From positions 1,364,001-1,428,000 of the forward strand of contig OY752146.1 in NCBI GenBank assembly GCA_963573315.1: DNA of 64,000 nt. Direction: 5' to 3'. Below the pieces are notes generated by a model. That model saw only the letters and a list, made by a program, of their open reading frames with translations. It was not told the DNA's origin and made no database searches. How positions within the stretch are numbered: the stretch's first letter is position 1; every line of letters starts with the position of its first letter. Source of the stretch: Entomortierella parvispora. Taxonomy: Eukaryota; Mortierellomycota; Mortierellomycetes; Mortierellales; Mortierellaceae. Position numbers and translations under genes: made by a program. Below are positions 14,001-23,862 of the stretch, in pieces.

Positions 14001-14922
14001 GGACCTGGATCCTCGAGCGGAGCCTCAATACGGCGAGCGTGTCCCTTATGTAGTCGTCTACGGAGATCCTGGCGCTCGACTGACGGATCAAGTCGTCGAT
14101 CCAAAGGAACTGCTCCGCCATCCCGATCTACGACTGAATGGTGAATACTACATTCGTAAACATGTCATCCCGTCTCTGGAGCGCATCTTTCAGCTGGCAG
14201 GCGCAGATGTAAAGTCCTGGTTTGATGAAATGCCTCGAGTGCATCGAACTTCCTCAACGCTTCCTGGAAGTACCTTGGCCGGTGCTGCAGCTGTAATTCC
14301 GACAGAGGCCTCATCCGCCACGATTGCAGCGGAACAAAATCGTCAGGAACTTCCAGATGTTACAAAAGACTCACTGACAACAGTTCCTAGCGGAGCAGGA
14401 CCATCCTCCGAGACGTTACTTGCCCCTCCAAAGTTTAAGCCAAAGCGCAAAGGCGGTCGAGGGGTGGTCGTACTTGGTCCCAGAATCGATCGATACTACC
14501 AAAGTCAACTGTGTACTGTTTGTGGCAAGCTCATGATGGTGAACCAAAAGACCCACTCTGAGCTTTGCGCTGACTGTTGCAGTGAGCAGGGTCGATTGAA
14601 CTCGATACTGGTTCTTCAAGGCCGAATCAACAAGGCCGAGAAGCTCTTCAAGGCCACGCTGGACGTTTGCGGGTCTTGTTGTCGCTCTGGGCCATCGGGA
14701 GGTGCCGGTGTCGGAGATGGCACCCGCTGGGATCCGAAGGCGGTTGGAGCAGGGCCAGGGCCGGTCAATACTGGAATGGAGCTCGTGGCGTGTGAGAGTA
14801 TAGAGTGCACCGTGTTCTGGCAGCGTCGGCGCGCACAGAACGGGGTCCAGGGTGTGCATGCAAGGACGATGCGCGTCCTGGACGAACTGAAAGCCTTGGA
14901 CCACCAGGACCTTAGTTTTTGA
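8098..14922 (+). CDS. REV3: DNA polymerase zeta catalytic subunit REV3
   Basis: Eleven exons (8098..8448, 8534..8585, 8692..9045, 9139..9380, 9463..9846, 9914..11823, 11906..12343, 12423..12937, 13023..13641, 13734..13865, 13953..14922) encode 1988 aa, between yeast (about 1500) and human (about 3130) lengths. The N-terminal polymerase module has the family signature 'AYPYFYVPYEG' and 'GIPFYGYH'. A long acidic, Ser-rich disordered region encoded by exons 5-6 follows, then a degenerate exonuclease domain. The B-family catalytic motifs are DFQSLYPS (motif A, about residue 1365), KFIANVTYGYTSA (motif B) and VYGDTDSMF (motif C, about 1527). The C terminus has two Cys clusters: CTVCGK...CADCC (CysA, zinc) from about 1851, and CGSCC...CESIEC (CysB, expected [4Fe-4S]) from about 1904. 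It extends mismatched or damaged primer ends during error-prone lesion bypass, with REV7. The exon 2-3 junction was chosen to keep phase (T|TG). Confidence 0.95.
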
Positions 14923-15075
14923 GCAGATCCTTGGAAACGACATTAAAATCGCGTCACTTGCTCTTATGGCGTCAACTGGCCCCAGCGGTTTTGGTTTTTT
15001 CCTTTTACTCCATTTCATCCTTGTACTCTATTTCATTCCAAGTCCACTCCAAGTCCATTCAAAGTCCATCCCACC

Positions 15076-15846
15076 ATGGCCGACTACCACAAGTGTGCCA
15101 AATGCTCCAAGACCGCAAGCGACTCTGGCAACCCCCTGAAGAGATGCGCAAAGTGCAAAACTGTTTTCTATTGTTCCCGCACTTGCCAGACCTCGGACTG
15201 GAAAGTGCACAAGAAGACCTGTGGTCTCTCTGCCGGCGTCGTTGAGCCTGTGGTCACAACTACTCCCGAGGGATCCTTCAATACCTTCTCGGGCACGCCT
15301 GTCGTTGCCAAGAGTCTCGACAGCATCCTCCAAAAGCCCTTCACGCACCTCTACCACAAGACCTGGCTCCACAACCGGTCCGAGAAGGACGTGTTCCGTC
15401 TATTGATTGACAGTTTCCGCCTCATGCTGGAGGATGATTACAAGTTTGAGGGGAATGCGACAATCGATAGCTTGTACAGTGGCGATTGCGCCGACAGTCG
15501 AGTTCCATTCAGGATTTTTTTGAACACCGCCCAGAGGCAGAAAGGCCTCTTGCCGGCTTGGTGGACCGCGGCCGATGGCAGTACCAAGGCAGACGAGTGT
15601 ATCGCGTTCGGATTGACGGACAGCTGGGCTAACTTGGGGGCGGCGGTCGAGAAGTCAGATCTGATTGAACATTACGGCGAATCAACCATGCCCATGCAAT
15701 TGCGCATCCTGAGAGAGCAGATTACAGGAAGAGGACCCATGGGCCAGAGTGGCATGGATGCGATCCAGATGTACATGTCCTCGGAATCTGGATCAGGACC
15801 TCATATCATGTCCACCATGGACTTGAGCCAGTTCAAGCAACGCTGA
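15076..15846 (+). CDS. MYND-type zinc-finger protein, 256 aa
   Basis: A single exon opening at MADYHKCAKC. Residues about 7-49 form a MYND finger: C-x2-C, then RCAKCKTVFYCSRTCQ, then W-K-x-HKKTCG, giving the C4-C2HC zinc ligands. MYND fingers bind proline-rich peptides in partner proteins. The rest (about 55-256) is a globular region with no catalytic motif I recognise. Its central part, 'KPFTHLYHKTWLHNRSEKD' to 'LTDSWANLGAAVEKSD', resembles the C-terminal region of many uncharacterised fungal MYND proteins. It starts 153 bases after the REV3 stop on the same strand; I infer no functional link. Start is the first ATG after a CTCCAAGTCCATTC-rich leader. Confidence 0.8.
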   Translation: MADYHKCAKCSKTASDSGNPLKRCAKCKTVFYCSRTCQTSDWKVHKKTCGLSAGVVEPVVTTTPEGSFNTFSGTPVVAKSLDSILQKPFTHLYHKTWLHNRSEKDVFRLLIDSFRLMLEDDYKFEGNATIDSLYSGDCADSRVPFRIFLNTAQRQKGLLPAWWTAADGSTKADECIAFGLTDSWANLGAAVEKSDLIEHYGESTMPMQLRILREQITGRGPMGQSGMDAIQMYMSSESGSGPHIMSTMDLSQFKQR

Positions 15847-16235
15847 ACGTACAAGTCTGCCACATGCTTCGGAAGAGCGACCGCAAGCGTAGCAATATAT
15901 GTTTTTATTTATTTATCTCTGCTTCATTCTTGGGAGTATTTGGGGAGGTTTGCCGTCTTCACAGTGGTACCGAGTTTGAGAACCAGGTACCAATGCTGAC
16001 TCTAATGCAATAGATATCGACGTCGCCAATTGCTCAAGGATTAGTCCTTGTCCTGATGTCCCGAGGATGCCCAGTGTGCTGGACGTCTAAGCCCAACATT
16101 TTGCTCTTTTTTTTTTTTTTGTTGATCCTCCTCTCTTTCTTCCTCTCTTTCCTCCTCTTGCTCTTTTCCCCCTCCTCTCTATCCTCTTATATCCTTGTCT
16201 CTTCACTATACCATACCTTTCCGAACCATTTCCTC
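15847..16235. other. Intergenic region before the Hsp70-like gene
   Basis: 389 bases. It holds the MYND-gene 3' UTR and, from about 16100 to 16210, a long pyrimidine tract (T14 then CTCCTCTCTTTCTTCC-type sequence), likely the promoter of the Hsp70-like gene. I see no heat-shock element of three clean nGAAn units. No gene seen. Confidence 0.4.
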
Positions 16236-18058
16236 ATGGCCAGCAATAATCCTACTATACTATGTAATGATGATCATTGTTTTTTTTAATGTTCTAGATC
16301 TTTCCAAAGATCTGCAGCTCTAACAGATCGTCTTCAATTTCAACCTGTATAGCTGTAGGGATCGATCTTGGAACCACAAGCGCCTGTATCGCTACGTGTC
16401 GTGACGATTTTGTTAATGTCATTACCAACTCTCAGGGAAACAACTCGACACCATGTTTTGTATCTTTTACAGATGCGGGTTGTCTCGTAGGAGATGATGC
16501 CAAGGATCAAATGGACAAGGATCCTTCCAGTGTCGTTTTTGGTACTAAACGATGGTTTGGTCGAAAATATGACAAAGAGGAAATCTGTTCCGACTCGAGA
16601 AAATGGCCGTTCGCCGTTATCGACAGGGACGGCAGACACAGCATCAGAATAGATCAAAAGGGCGAAACCAAGGATGTCACACCGGAAGAGATTACAGCTA
16701 TTATTCTGAGGAGGCTGAAGGTGGATACAGAGTCATTTCTGGGAACGACTGTTACCAAGGCGGTGATCACGGTGCCTGTATACTTTACCGATGCTCAGCG
16801 ACAAGCCATCAAAGACCTTGGAAAACAAGCAGGATGGGATGTACTCCGTGTCATCAACGAATCAACAGCCGCAGCCATCGCCTACGGTGTGGATAAGATA
16901 GCCCCAGTGGAACGGGAAAGGAGTGTGCTTGTATTTCATCTTGGAGGTGGAACCTTGAACATTGCCCATCTTTTGATCGAGGAACGTATTTTTGAGGTTG
17001 CGGCCATCGTCACCGACATGCATCTTGGAGGCGATGTTTTCACTGGACGACTTGTTGACCACTATGCCAGCGAATTTGAGCGCATGTTTGACAAAGACAT
17101 CCGTGGCGACTCCCACGCACTCTGGCGACTGTGGACAGTTTGCGAGAAAGCAAAGTGCCGTCTTTCTACTGAGGATCAGACCTCCATCGAGATCGAGTCT
17201 CTGTATGACGGCATTGATTTCCGCTCGACCCTGCCCCGATCTCTTTTTGAAGAACTGAATCAGGATCTCTTTATTTTAATCCTTGGACACTTTTACGACG
17301 TTTTCAGGACCAGCAATCTCAGAAAGGACCGCGTGGAGGAGATTATCCTATCTGGAGGGTCCACTCACATCCCAATGATCCGAGAGATGGTGTCCGAGTT
17401 CTTTAACAACCGCGCTCTCCTCAAATCCATTCCTCCTCAGGAGGTCGTAGCCCATGGTGCCGCTATACAAGCTGCCATTCTTGCCAACGATGGAGGATTC
17501 CGAGTCGGCGATTTCTGCTGTATCTTCAATGTGGTCCCTTTGTCCCTCGGAATTGAGACTTCAAGGGGCGTGATGACAACAACTATTAGGCGAAACGCAA
17601 CATTACCCACGCGAAAAGTAGAGTACTTTACGACCGTAGCCGACAACCAAACCAGTGTCCTCTTTCAAATTTACACGGGCGAACGTATTCGTACTAGCGA
17701 CAACAGACTTCTTGGACAACTGGAACTAAGTGGCATTCTTCCTGCGGCTCGAGGCGTGCCTCAGATCGAGGTCGTTTTTGAATATGACCTTGACGAAATC
17801 TTGACCGTCTCTGCGTTCGAGAGGTCCTTGGGCCTTTCCAACCAATTGACCCTCAATGACGAGAGTTCTCTTCTTGACAAGCAAGAAATCGAGCGTATGA
17901 TTATTGATGGTGAACAGCACCGAGCCGAAGATGAAGCCTTTGCCCTCGCTATCAGTACTGAAGCAACCCCCGAGTTTGTGGGGAGTGCGACGCTAGAAGT
18001 AGCAGTATGGTCCCCTCCCACAGAGGCAGTGCCAGAAGAGATTGAGGATATCAACTGA
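16236..18058 (+). CDS. Divergent, lid-truncated Hsp70-like protein
   Basis: Exons 16236..16263 and 16353..18058 give 577 aa; the tiny first exon (MASNNPTIL plus one base) is needed to complete the nucleotide-binding domain. Fold motifs are clear: GIDLGTTSACIA (Asp14), TKRWFGRKYD, VINESTAAAIAYGVD, LSGGSTHIPMIREM and VPLSLGIET. Three features depart from functional Hsp70s. The phosphate-2 loop is VFHLGGGTLNIA, so the two acidic positions of D-L-G-G-G-T-F-D are His205 and Asn212. The interdomain linker, normally DLLLLDV, is DFCCIFNV. The protein ends within the first helices of the substrate-binding lid, with no EEVD or HDEL tail. No signal peptide, so probably cytosolic. I infer a folded but ATPase-impaired chaperone paralogue. 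No frameshift or stop indicates a pseudogene. Confidence 0.85.
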
Positions 18059-18143
18059 AATACTTGCTTATAGTAAAAGATTGTGCTTGTGCGTTTTTTT
18101 ATGTACAGATGCCTTCCTTCTATCTTGTGATCGCTTTATGTTT

Positions 18144-20000
18144 TTACAATTCCGTGTGAACAGGGACAGTGTGCTCGTTCGAGGACAAGTAGTACTGAAT
18201 GCAGTTTTCAAAGGCAAACTTTGGCAACTCAGCATAGAACTCGTCGTACTTTTTGTTCAAAGCATCAGTCAAGGAATGAACACCACGCTTGCTGTCACGA
18301 TGATCATCGCCGTGCTTCTTGTTGTCTTCTTCGATAGACTTGTTCTCTGGGTGAATGACGGACCAAGGGTCACGGCAAGTAGGTCCTTTGCAAGTGCGGA
18401 GCACGTTCAACAGAGCATCCAAGCGGTTCAGCAGCGTAGACTTGGTCTCCTTGTAAATGTTTTTGATCTGGAAAGGATCCTTCACCAGATCGTAGTACTC
18501 CTTCTCGCCCGTGCACCAGACCGTGTACAACAGGTTGTAACCCTGGCCAATCAAACGCACAGACTTGTACGTGTTTTGGTTGGAACCAAACGTCTTGTTC
18601 TCCATGAACGCAGCCGACCAAAACTCGACCGCAAAGGCCTCCGTGGGTGCATCCTTGCCATACGTAGCCTTGTTCTCAAGCACAGGGATCGAGTGCGCGT
18701 CCAATTCGTCAGGCACGGGCAAGTCGGCCAGCTTCAACACCGTGGCCGGGAAATGAGTGTGGGTGGCAACGGCATTGGATTTTTTGCCCTTGGCTATACC
18801 GGGTCCACGGATGATGAATGGAATGTTGGTGTCCTCTTCATAAGGCAGTTGTTTCCCTGCAAAAACACGATGCGTTCCGAGATGATATCCGTTATCGGTA
18901 GTATAGACAATGTATGTGTTGTCGAGCTGACCGTTATGTTCGAGTCGCTTGATGATTCGCTCAACAAGTTCGTCGGTGGCCTGCAAAGATTGGAGGCGAG
19001 CTCGGTAGATGGCATCGATGCGGTCCACCTCACTTTGGTCGAGACGAGGCAAAGAGCCGACCCAAGAAACCTTGTCCTGGACCTCGGGATTGAAGCTGGG
19101 ATGACGAGGAACCTTGGCACCCTCGAAGAGGTGTTCGTGACGCTTGGCAGGGATGGGGGGTGTGAACTGGGTGGTTCCATTCACGAACCAGACTTCATCG
19201 TGCGGGGCTGTGGGACTGATGACAAAGAGGAAAGGGTTGGTCTTGTTCTTGGCAAGGCCGTCCAGGATCGCAATGGACTTGTCAGAGATGATGTCTGTCT
19301 GGTAAGTGCCGGTGTGAGCCTCCAGTGGACCATCGTTGGTAGAAAACACGGGAGAGTAAAATGTGTAAATGTTGGGTGCAACCAAGGGTTCCCAGTGGTT
19401 TTTGTCAAAGCCCTTGGGGGCCTGCTTCAGCGTAGGCGAGACTCCGTTGATGAACTTTCCGATATAGTTGTTAGAGTAGCCGGCAGCCTGAAGCCATGTA
19501 GGAAGCCAGTTCCTGTCGAGCTTTTGCGAGACAAACTTTGAATAAGAGCCTTTTGGTAGTAGGAAAGAAATATTGGTCTGCTGTTAGGAATCCATACTGC
19601 TGCTTCGAAAAAATAAAAAATAAGAAAAGGTCTTACCATGGGGGGCCGACTCGTCAGTAACATTGTGGTTGTGCGCAAACTGGCCGGACCAGAGAGAGAC
19701 GCGACTGGGACAGCACATGGCCGTGGTGGTGTAATAGTTGGTAAACTCGGTACCCTCGTCCCGGATATACTTTTTGACCAAAGGCAAATAGTCCAAAGAG
19801 TTCATCCTTCGGTCTTGGTCATCTGTCAAAAAGACCAAAAAGTTGGGTTTTTGTTTGTGGTGACCATGGTCGTGGCCATGGTGGCGGCTATCCTCAATTG
19901 GACTACTGGCAAAGTGGTCCTGAGATGAAGCAGCAGTGACGATTTGTGAAAAGGAGAGAAGAGCCACTGGCACAGCGGCCAAAAGTGATGTGGGCTTCAT
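18144..20000 (-). CDS. Secreted sulfatase (arylsulfatase / GlcNAc-6-sulfatase-like), 589 aa
   Basis: Exons 20000..19637 and 19549..18144 on the minus strand join in frame. A signal peptide is obvious (MKPTSLLAAVPVALLSFSQ). A His-rich stretch, SRHHGHDHGHHKQK, follows, then the alkaline-phosphatase-fold metal site LTDDQD. The catalytic CxPSR box is present as CCPSR, whose first Cys would be converted to formylglycine to hydrolyse sulfate esters, and GKFINGV lies downstream. Further conserved points are SPTAPH, VYTTDNGYHLGTHR and GKQLPYEEDTNIPFIIRGPG. The order of motifs resembles eukaryotic N-acetylglucosamine-6-sulfatases and fungal arylsulfatases. Substrate cannot be read from sequence. Secreted or vacuolar location is inferred. 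A TATA-like element lies about 75 nt upstream of the start. Confidence 0.92.
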
Positions 20001-21169
20001 CGTTTTGTATGCTGAAGAGAGGTTGAGAGAGGAATGTCTTTGTGCAAAAAGTGGATGGGCGCGAGCGCAAGAGTATTTATAGTCTCCAACGGATTATCGA
20101 GAACCAGAGGTGCGCTCCCCAATTGCAGACTGCGATGACGATCCTGCCAGATCTGTGTGCCACCAATGGTCAAATAGCGCCATTTTTCGCGATGCGCGCG
20201 GCATCCACTCCTGCATTTCTGAAGAATGGCCTGTCCTGACGCGACCAGAGTAATTAAAGATCGATCCACCGTGCCGTCATGAACGTCTTCCGCCCGTCCG
20301 GCCCCGGGCGTTATCAATGTCCAGCAGGTGTTTTCCTGGGCTTTTGTGTTCCTTGACCCTGCAGGAACAAAAAGAAAAAAAAAATGAGAGCCTCAGATCG
20401 CGCCATTTCAACTGCAAATTATTATTTTTCCACTTCTTTTTTTCCCCCGGTTCGTCGCGTCTTCATATTCCTCCCCTTGCTCTCTCTTCTTCCTTGGCTC
20501 CACCATTTGGACTTTTTATTTCTTGGACTCTGCATTGAACCTTCAATGTCAAAGTGAATATTCCTCAAGCTAACGACAAAGTTGCTATCGTTGACCCATT
20601 CTTCAAGCAGTCACTTTTGTGTAAAGATCCCCTGCATCTTGGCTCTCAGCCAGCCACGGCGCTAGCGAAACTGTCCTACAATGGCGACATATCCCCACCC
20701 TCCGACACAATGCCTGTTAGCCACGTTGTGGGTCAGCTCGACTCCCATGTTCCATCCACCACGCGTCGCGTGAAAACTGGGTTTATAAAGGAGTGTATGC
20801 AATCCAAGGCCTTGCAGCTTACAAAGGAAAACACGCCTCCGGCTGGTGCCTAGGTAAAGGAGTCTCTAGCACGACAATTGGGCGAACGAGTCGTGATCCA
20901 GTTCATTCTGGCCGCTTGCTTTACTGTGAAACGGAGCGTGGGATGTGCAGTGAGTGCTGTACTGGAGATACAGTACAGGACAGTACTGGAGAGCCGCCCC
21001 TTGGATTGTCCAACCTTTGCTGCCCCAAGCCTCTGCACGCCCCTCTCCCTGTCACGGGACCTCTTGTTTGATGCATGCGTTTCCTCATTTCCTCTTGTTT
21101 TCTTTTTTTCTCTTTCTCTCTACCTCTCTCTCTTTTTCTCCAAACTTGATCTTCGACTCTGTATGCACA
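20001..21169. other. Divergent intergenic region between sulfatase and F-box gene
   Basis: About 1.2 kb between head-to-head genes. Besides the minus-strand TATA element it contains ACGCGTCGCG at about 20761, which includes an ACGCGT (MluI cell-cycle-box-like) core, followed by TTTATAAAG at about 20782 on the plus strand, and a long CT tract at about 21080-21145 just before the F-box start. An open frame covers about 20554-20853 but has no ATG in frame; I do not call it. Confidence 0.4.
20073..20082 (-). promoter_or_regulatory. TATA-like element of the sulfatase gene
   Basis: On the minus strand the sequence reads CTATAAATAC, 73-82 nt upstream of the sulfatase start codon at 20000. Position and match suggest a TATA box. 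No expression evidence. Confidence 0.5.
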
Positions 21170-23545
21170 ATGATGGAGAGCTCCATAATTCTTCCGAATC
21201 GACCATCACCCGTGAAGGAAGAGGCACTTCATATCCCAGAGGTGCTGGCCTGCATTCTCTTTTGGCTCTCAGGCGACAAGAGAGCTCTGCGATCGGCCCG
21301 ACTTGTGTCCAAGCACTTCCTCGACACTGCCAACCGTTTCTTTCGAATCCATCTCAACGCTGAATATGCTCTGAGGCACAACTGCATCCCACGGGCAGCT
21401 GCTATCATTGGAGGGCTCACCCTAACCTCTCGAGGCCTCAGCATCCAATCTTCAGATGACGTCGACGAAACCATGGAGGGGCTGTCGCACGAAGACCGCA
21501 TGGTCGACACTGACTTTTGTTCACTCGTGGCTCAACATTGTATCCATCTCGAAAGGCTTGTGATTGTACTGGAGGGATCCTACTCCGAGAAGGTACCACT
21601 GCTGTTCTCTGCCCTGCTCTCGCAGCATCCAGAGAGAGCAGCCGTTTTTCGTATCAAAGAGCTCGAGGTGGTTGTGAAATCCAACTTCCAGCACTCTATC
21701 AGACTCAGGTCTGGGCAGATGCCACTTTTCGAGTCTAGCACTGGTCTGTCGTGGACGACTCCAAGGTACGCGCCAGCCGAATCGTCCTTGGCGCGGCTTG
21801 AAAAGTTGACGCTGCAAATGGGTAACACAACAACTAATGGCGTGGATGTCCACAGCATATTGGAGTTCCAAATTTGCCCCGAGGTCGCCTTCACAACGTC
21901 CTTTCTCGGTCCCGCCTTTATTTCGAATCTGAGAGCGGGTTCTGCTTTGGTTGAATCTTTGAAGCTCCAGTATTCCAGGACATTCAGGGCTCTTGAGTGC
22001 CACACTTTAGGGCTAAGTGTCGATCAAATTTATTGGCTAAAAGAGCTGGCACCCGCTCTTGAAGAACTGCAGATCTGGGAGATATTCACTGTGGATATGA
22101 CAATACCTGCCGACGACGTCTTTGCGCGCGATTCTATAAGACAACCTGGATCCTTGAGGCTGAAGCAACTAAGACTGAGTAGTATCACTGGCCGCTCTGC
22201 CAAACTGCTACTGGGTCGACTCTTGAACCCTTCTGTCTTGGAGTCCTTCCATGTGGACTATCTGTATCTCTTCAGACCCACGCCGCCAAACAATGAACAT
22301 GAAGATCGGAGCAATATCTTGAGGGAAATCATGGAGGAGATGCGAGAGGGTCAGCTGTCAGGATGGCCACAATGCGGATCCTTACGGCAGTTTGGAATCA
22401 GGAAAATGAACGAATCGGTGGATACCATCGACTGGCTTCAAGAGTTGAAAACTATACCCCGATTCTCCCGACTGGAGAAGATCTGTCTACCAATATCTGT
22501 CCACGAGTTTGTCGAGATATTCGATGGGCCTGTCCTGGAAGATGCTGTGCCCGCAGGTAAGGATCCTCTCTCGGCCCCATTTCCTACCGCCGGCACTACC
22601 GATGCTACTCGCAGGATGTCTGCTGGAGATGAGGGGCAGTTGACTGGACCATCATCGCCACGGTCACCGCCTCGACTTCCTTTTCCTGCGTGTTCAAGTC
22701 TTTTGTCTGTCGTCCTAAATAACAGTAATCCCCAAACGAATGAGGCGAGCGACGGTTCACGATTTGCCTACTACTTGACCCGTTGGTTGCCGCAACTGAA
22801 GCATCTCGATACTCAAGGTAGTTCCTTTTCGGATATCTCCTTTTTGGACATAATTGCTCCACCGCCACGGCCTTCAACACTGTCTTGGGTGTCAACATTG
22901 ATGCCATCTTTGCAAGCCGATGGTGAGATCAATGGCGAGGGGGGAAAAGTACGTCAGGATCACTCCAACATCCATCATGGCAGTCATGATATCAACAGTC
23001 ATGGCAATAGCAATGGCATTGGCAGCAGGAGTTTGGGTCTTTTCCGTTTGGAGTCTTTAGCAGCCTCGTTTGAATTCTTGAGTTTGGACGAATTTTCAGC
23101 TCTTCCAAGGAGCGAACACCTCTTGGAGCTCCTGGAGAGGAAATCATTTCTTTTAGCACAGCTCTCGGAAAATCCGTACGACTCGGTAGGGCTCTATCAG
23201 TGTCACCGTGTTGAAAGACAGATTCGTGCTGAGGAAGAGGAGATGCTTTTGAAGGCTCGATCAATTGAGGCTCATGGAGACAGAGGGGATCAACTTTTGG
23301 CCATCCTTGCCCGATTTCAAAAGTCGGATCAGACTAATACACTGCACAATTATTCAACGGCAACGAGTCAACATCGGGGGGTAAGGACATGGCCTTGGAT
23401 CAAGGGACTGAAGGAGATATCATTCTCTCAAGTTGGGATGCCGAAAATATATCTGAGAATGCTGAATCGTCAGATCAGGTCGCTGTACCCAGACCTCGAA
23501 TGGAAGTCGGCCAGTCGTGCGCATCGTATCCCAGGAAGGAATTGA
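21170..23545 (+). CDS. F-box/leucine-rich-repeat protein, 791 aa
   Basis: An intronless frame starting at MMESSIILPNRPSP. Residues about 22-60 form an F-box-like helix set (IPEVLACILFWLSGDKRALRSARLVSKHFLDTA), the usual SKP1-binding segment of SCF ubiquitin-ligase substrate receptors. The remainder is an irregular series of leucine-rich repeats (LEKLTLQMG, LKQLRLSSITG, LEKICLPISVHEF, LKHLDTQGSSF). It is interrupted by Ser/Pro/Gly-rich loops (about 470-510 and 575-620) that are likely disordered. The C terminus, RSLYPDLEWKS, resembles endings of the other F-box/LRR genes here. It probably recruits a substrate for ubiquitination; the target is unknown. The long upstream open stretch lacks a better start. 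Confidence 0.78.
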   Translation: MMESSIILPNRPSPVKEEALHIPEVLACILFWLSGDKRALRSARLVSKHFLDTANRFFRIHLNAEYALRHNCIPRAAAIIGGLTLTSRGLSIQSSDDVDETMEGLSHEDRMVDTDFCSLVAQHCIHLERLVIVLEGSYSEKVPLLFSALLSQHPERAAVFRIKELEVVVKSNFQHSIRLRSGQMPLFESSTGLSWTTPRYAPAESSLARLEKLTLQMGNTTTNGVDVHSILEFQICPEVAFTTSFLGPAFISNLRAGSALVESLKLQYSRTFRALECHTLGLSVDQIYWLKELAPALEELQIWEIFTVDMTIPADDVFARDSIRQPGSLRLKQLRLSSITGRSAKLLLGRLLNPSVLESFHVDYLYLFRPTPPNNEHEDRSNILREIMEEMREGQLSGWPQCGSLRQFGIRKMNESVDTIDWLQELKTIPRFSRLEKICLPISVHEFVEIFDGPVLEDAVPAGKDPLSAPFPTAGTTDATRRMSAGDEGQLTGPSSPRSPPRLPFPACSSLLSVVLNNSNPQTNEASDGSRFAYYLTRWLPQLKHLDTQGSSFSDISFLDIIAPPPRPSTLSWVSTLMPSLQADGEINGEGGKVRQDHSNIHHGSHDINSHGNSNGIGSRSLGLFRLESLAASFEFLSLDEFSALPRSEHLLELLERKSFLLAQLSENPYDSVGLYQCHRVERQIRAEEEEMLLKARSIEAHGDRGDQLLAILARFQKSDQTNTLHNYSTATSQHRGVRTWPWIKGLKEISFSQVGMPKIYLRMLNRQIRSLYPDLEWKSASRAHRIPGRN

Positions 23546-23862
23546 GACACATCAAGTGATACGATAAAATGTGAAAACAGAGCGAGGCGCGACGAGGAAA
23601 AGGAGAAGAGGAACAAGAGAGATAAAAGGTAGAAGAGGGATCAGGGATTTTAACAGAACTTGAGCTTCGACACAAGGTACTGGAGACAATAAAACAAAAT
23701 AAGGACACTGTGCTGTCGCCTTCAATTATTTGAAAGAGAATAAAGAGAGAACTCTTGATTTTGTCTCCTTGATCCTACCAGCTCCTCTCCTTGAAAAGGA
23801 TTTATTGTCTAGAGAAAGGTTACTTCCATCTGCACTGGACTAGAGGGAGTCCCGAGTTCACC
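23546..23862. other. Convergent 3' intergenic region
   Basis: 317 bases between the ends of the F-box gene (plus) and the FAD monooxygenase (minus). A/G-rich with several AATAAA-like signals (for example near 23690 and 23740); it holds the two 3' UTRs and nothing else that I see. Confidence 0.4.

Noticed and set aside
18042-19541. 499-codon plus-strand frame opposite the sulfatase
   Set aside because: Mirror of the sulfatase coding strand; no recognisable protein motifs, while the minus strand has a complete sulfatase.
20554-20853. 99-codon open frame in the sulfatase/F-box spacer
   Set aside because: No in-frame ATG, no family resemblance, and it lies in the divergent promoter region. Splicing from ATGTCAAA at 20545 is conceivable but unsupported.
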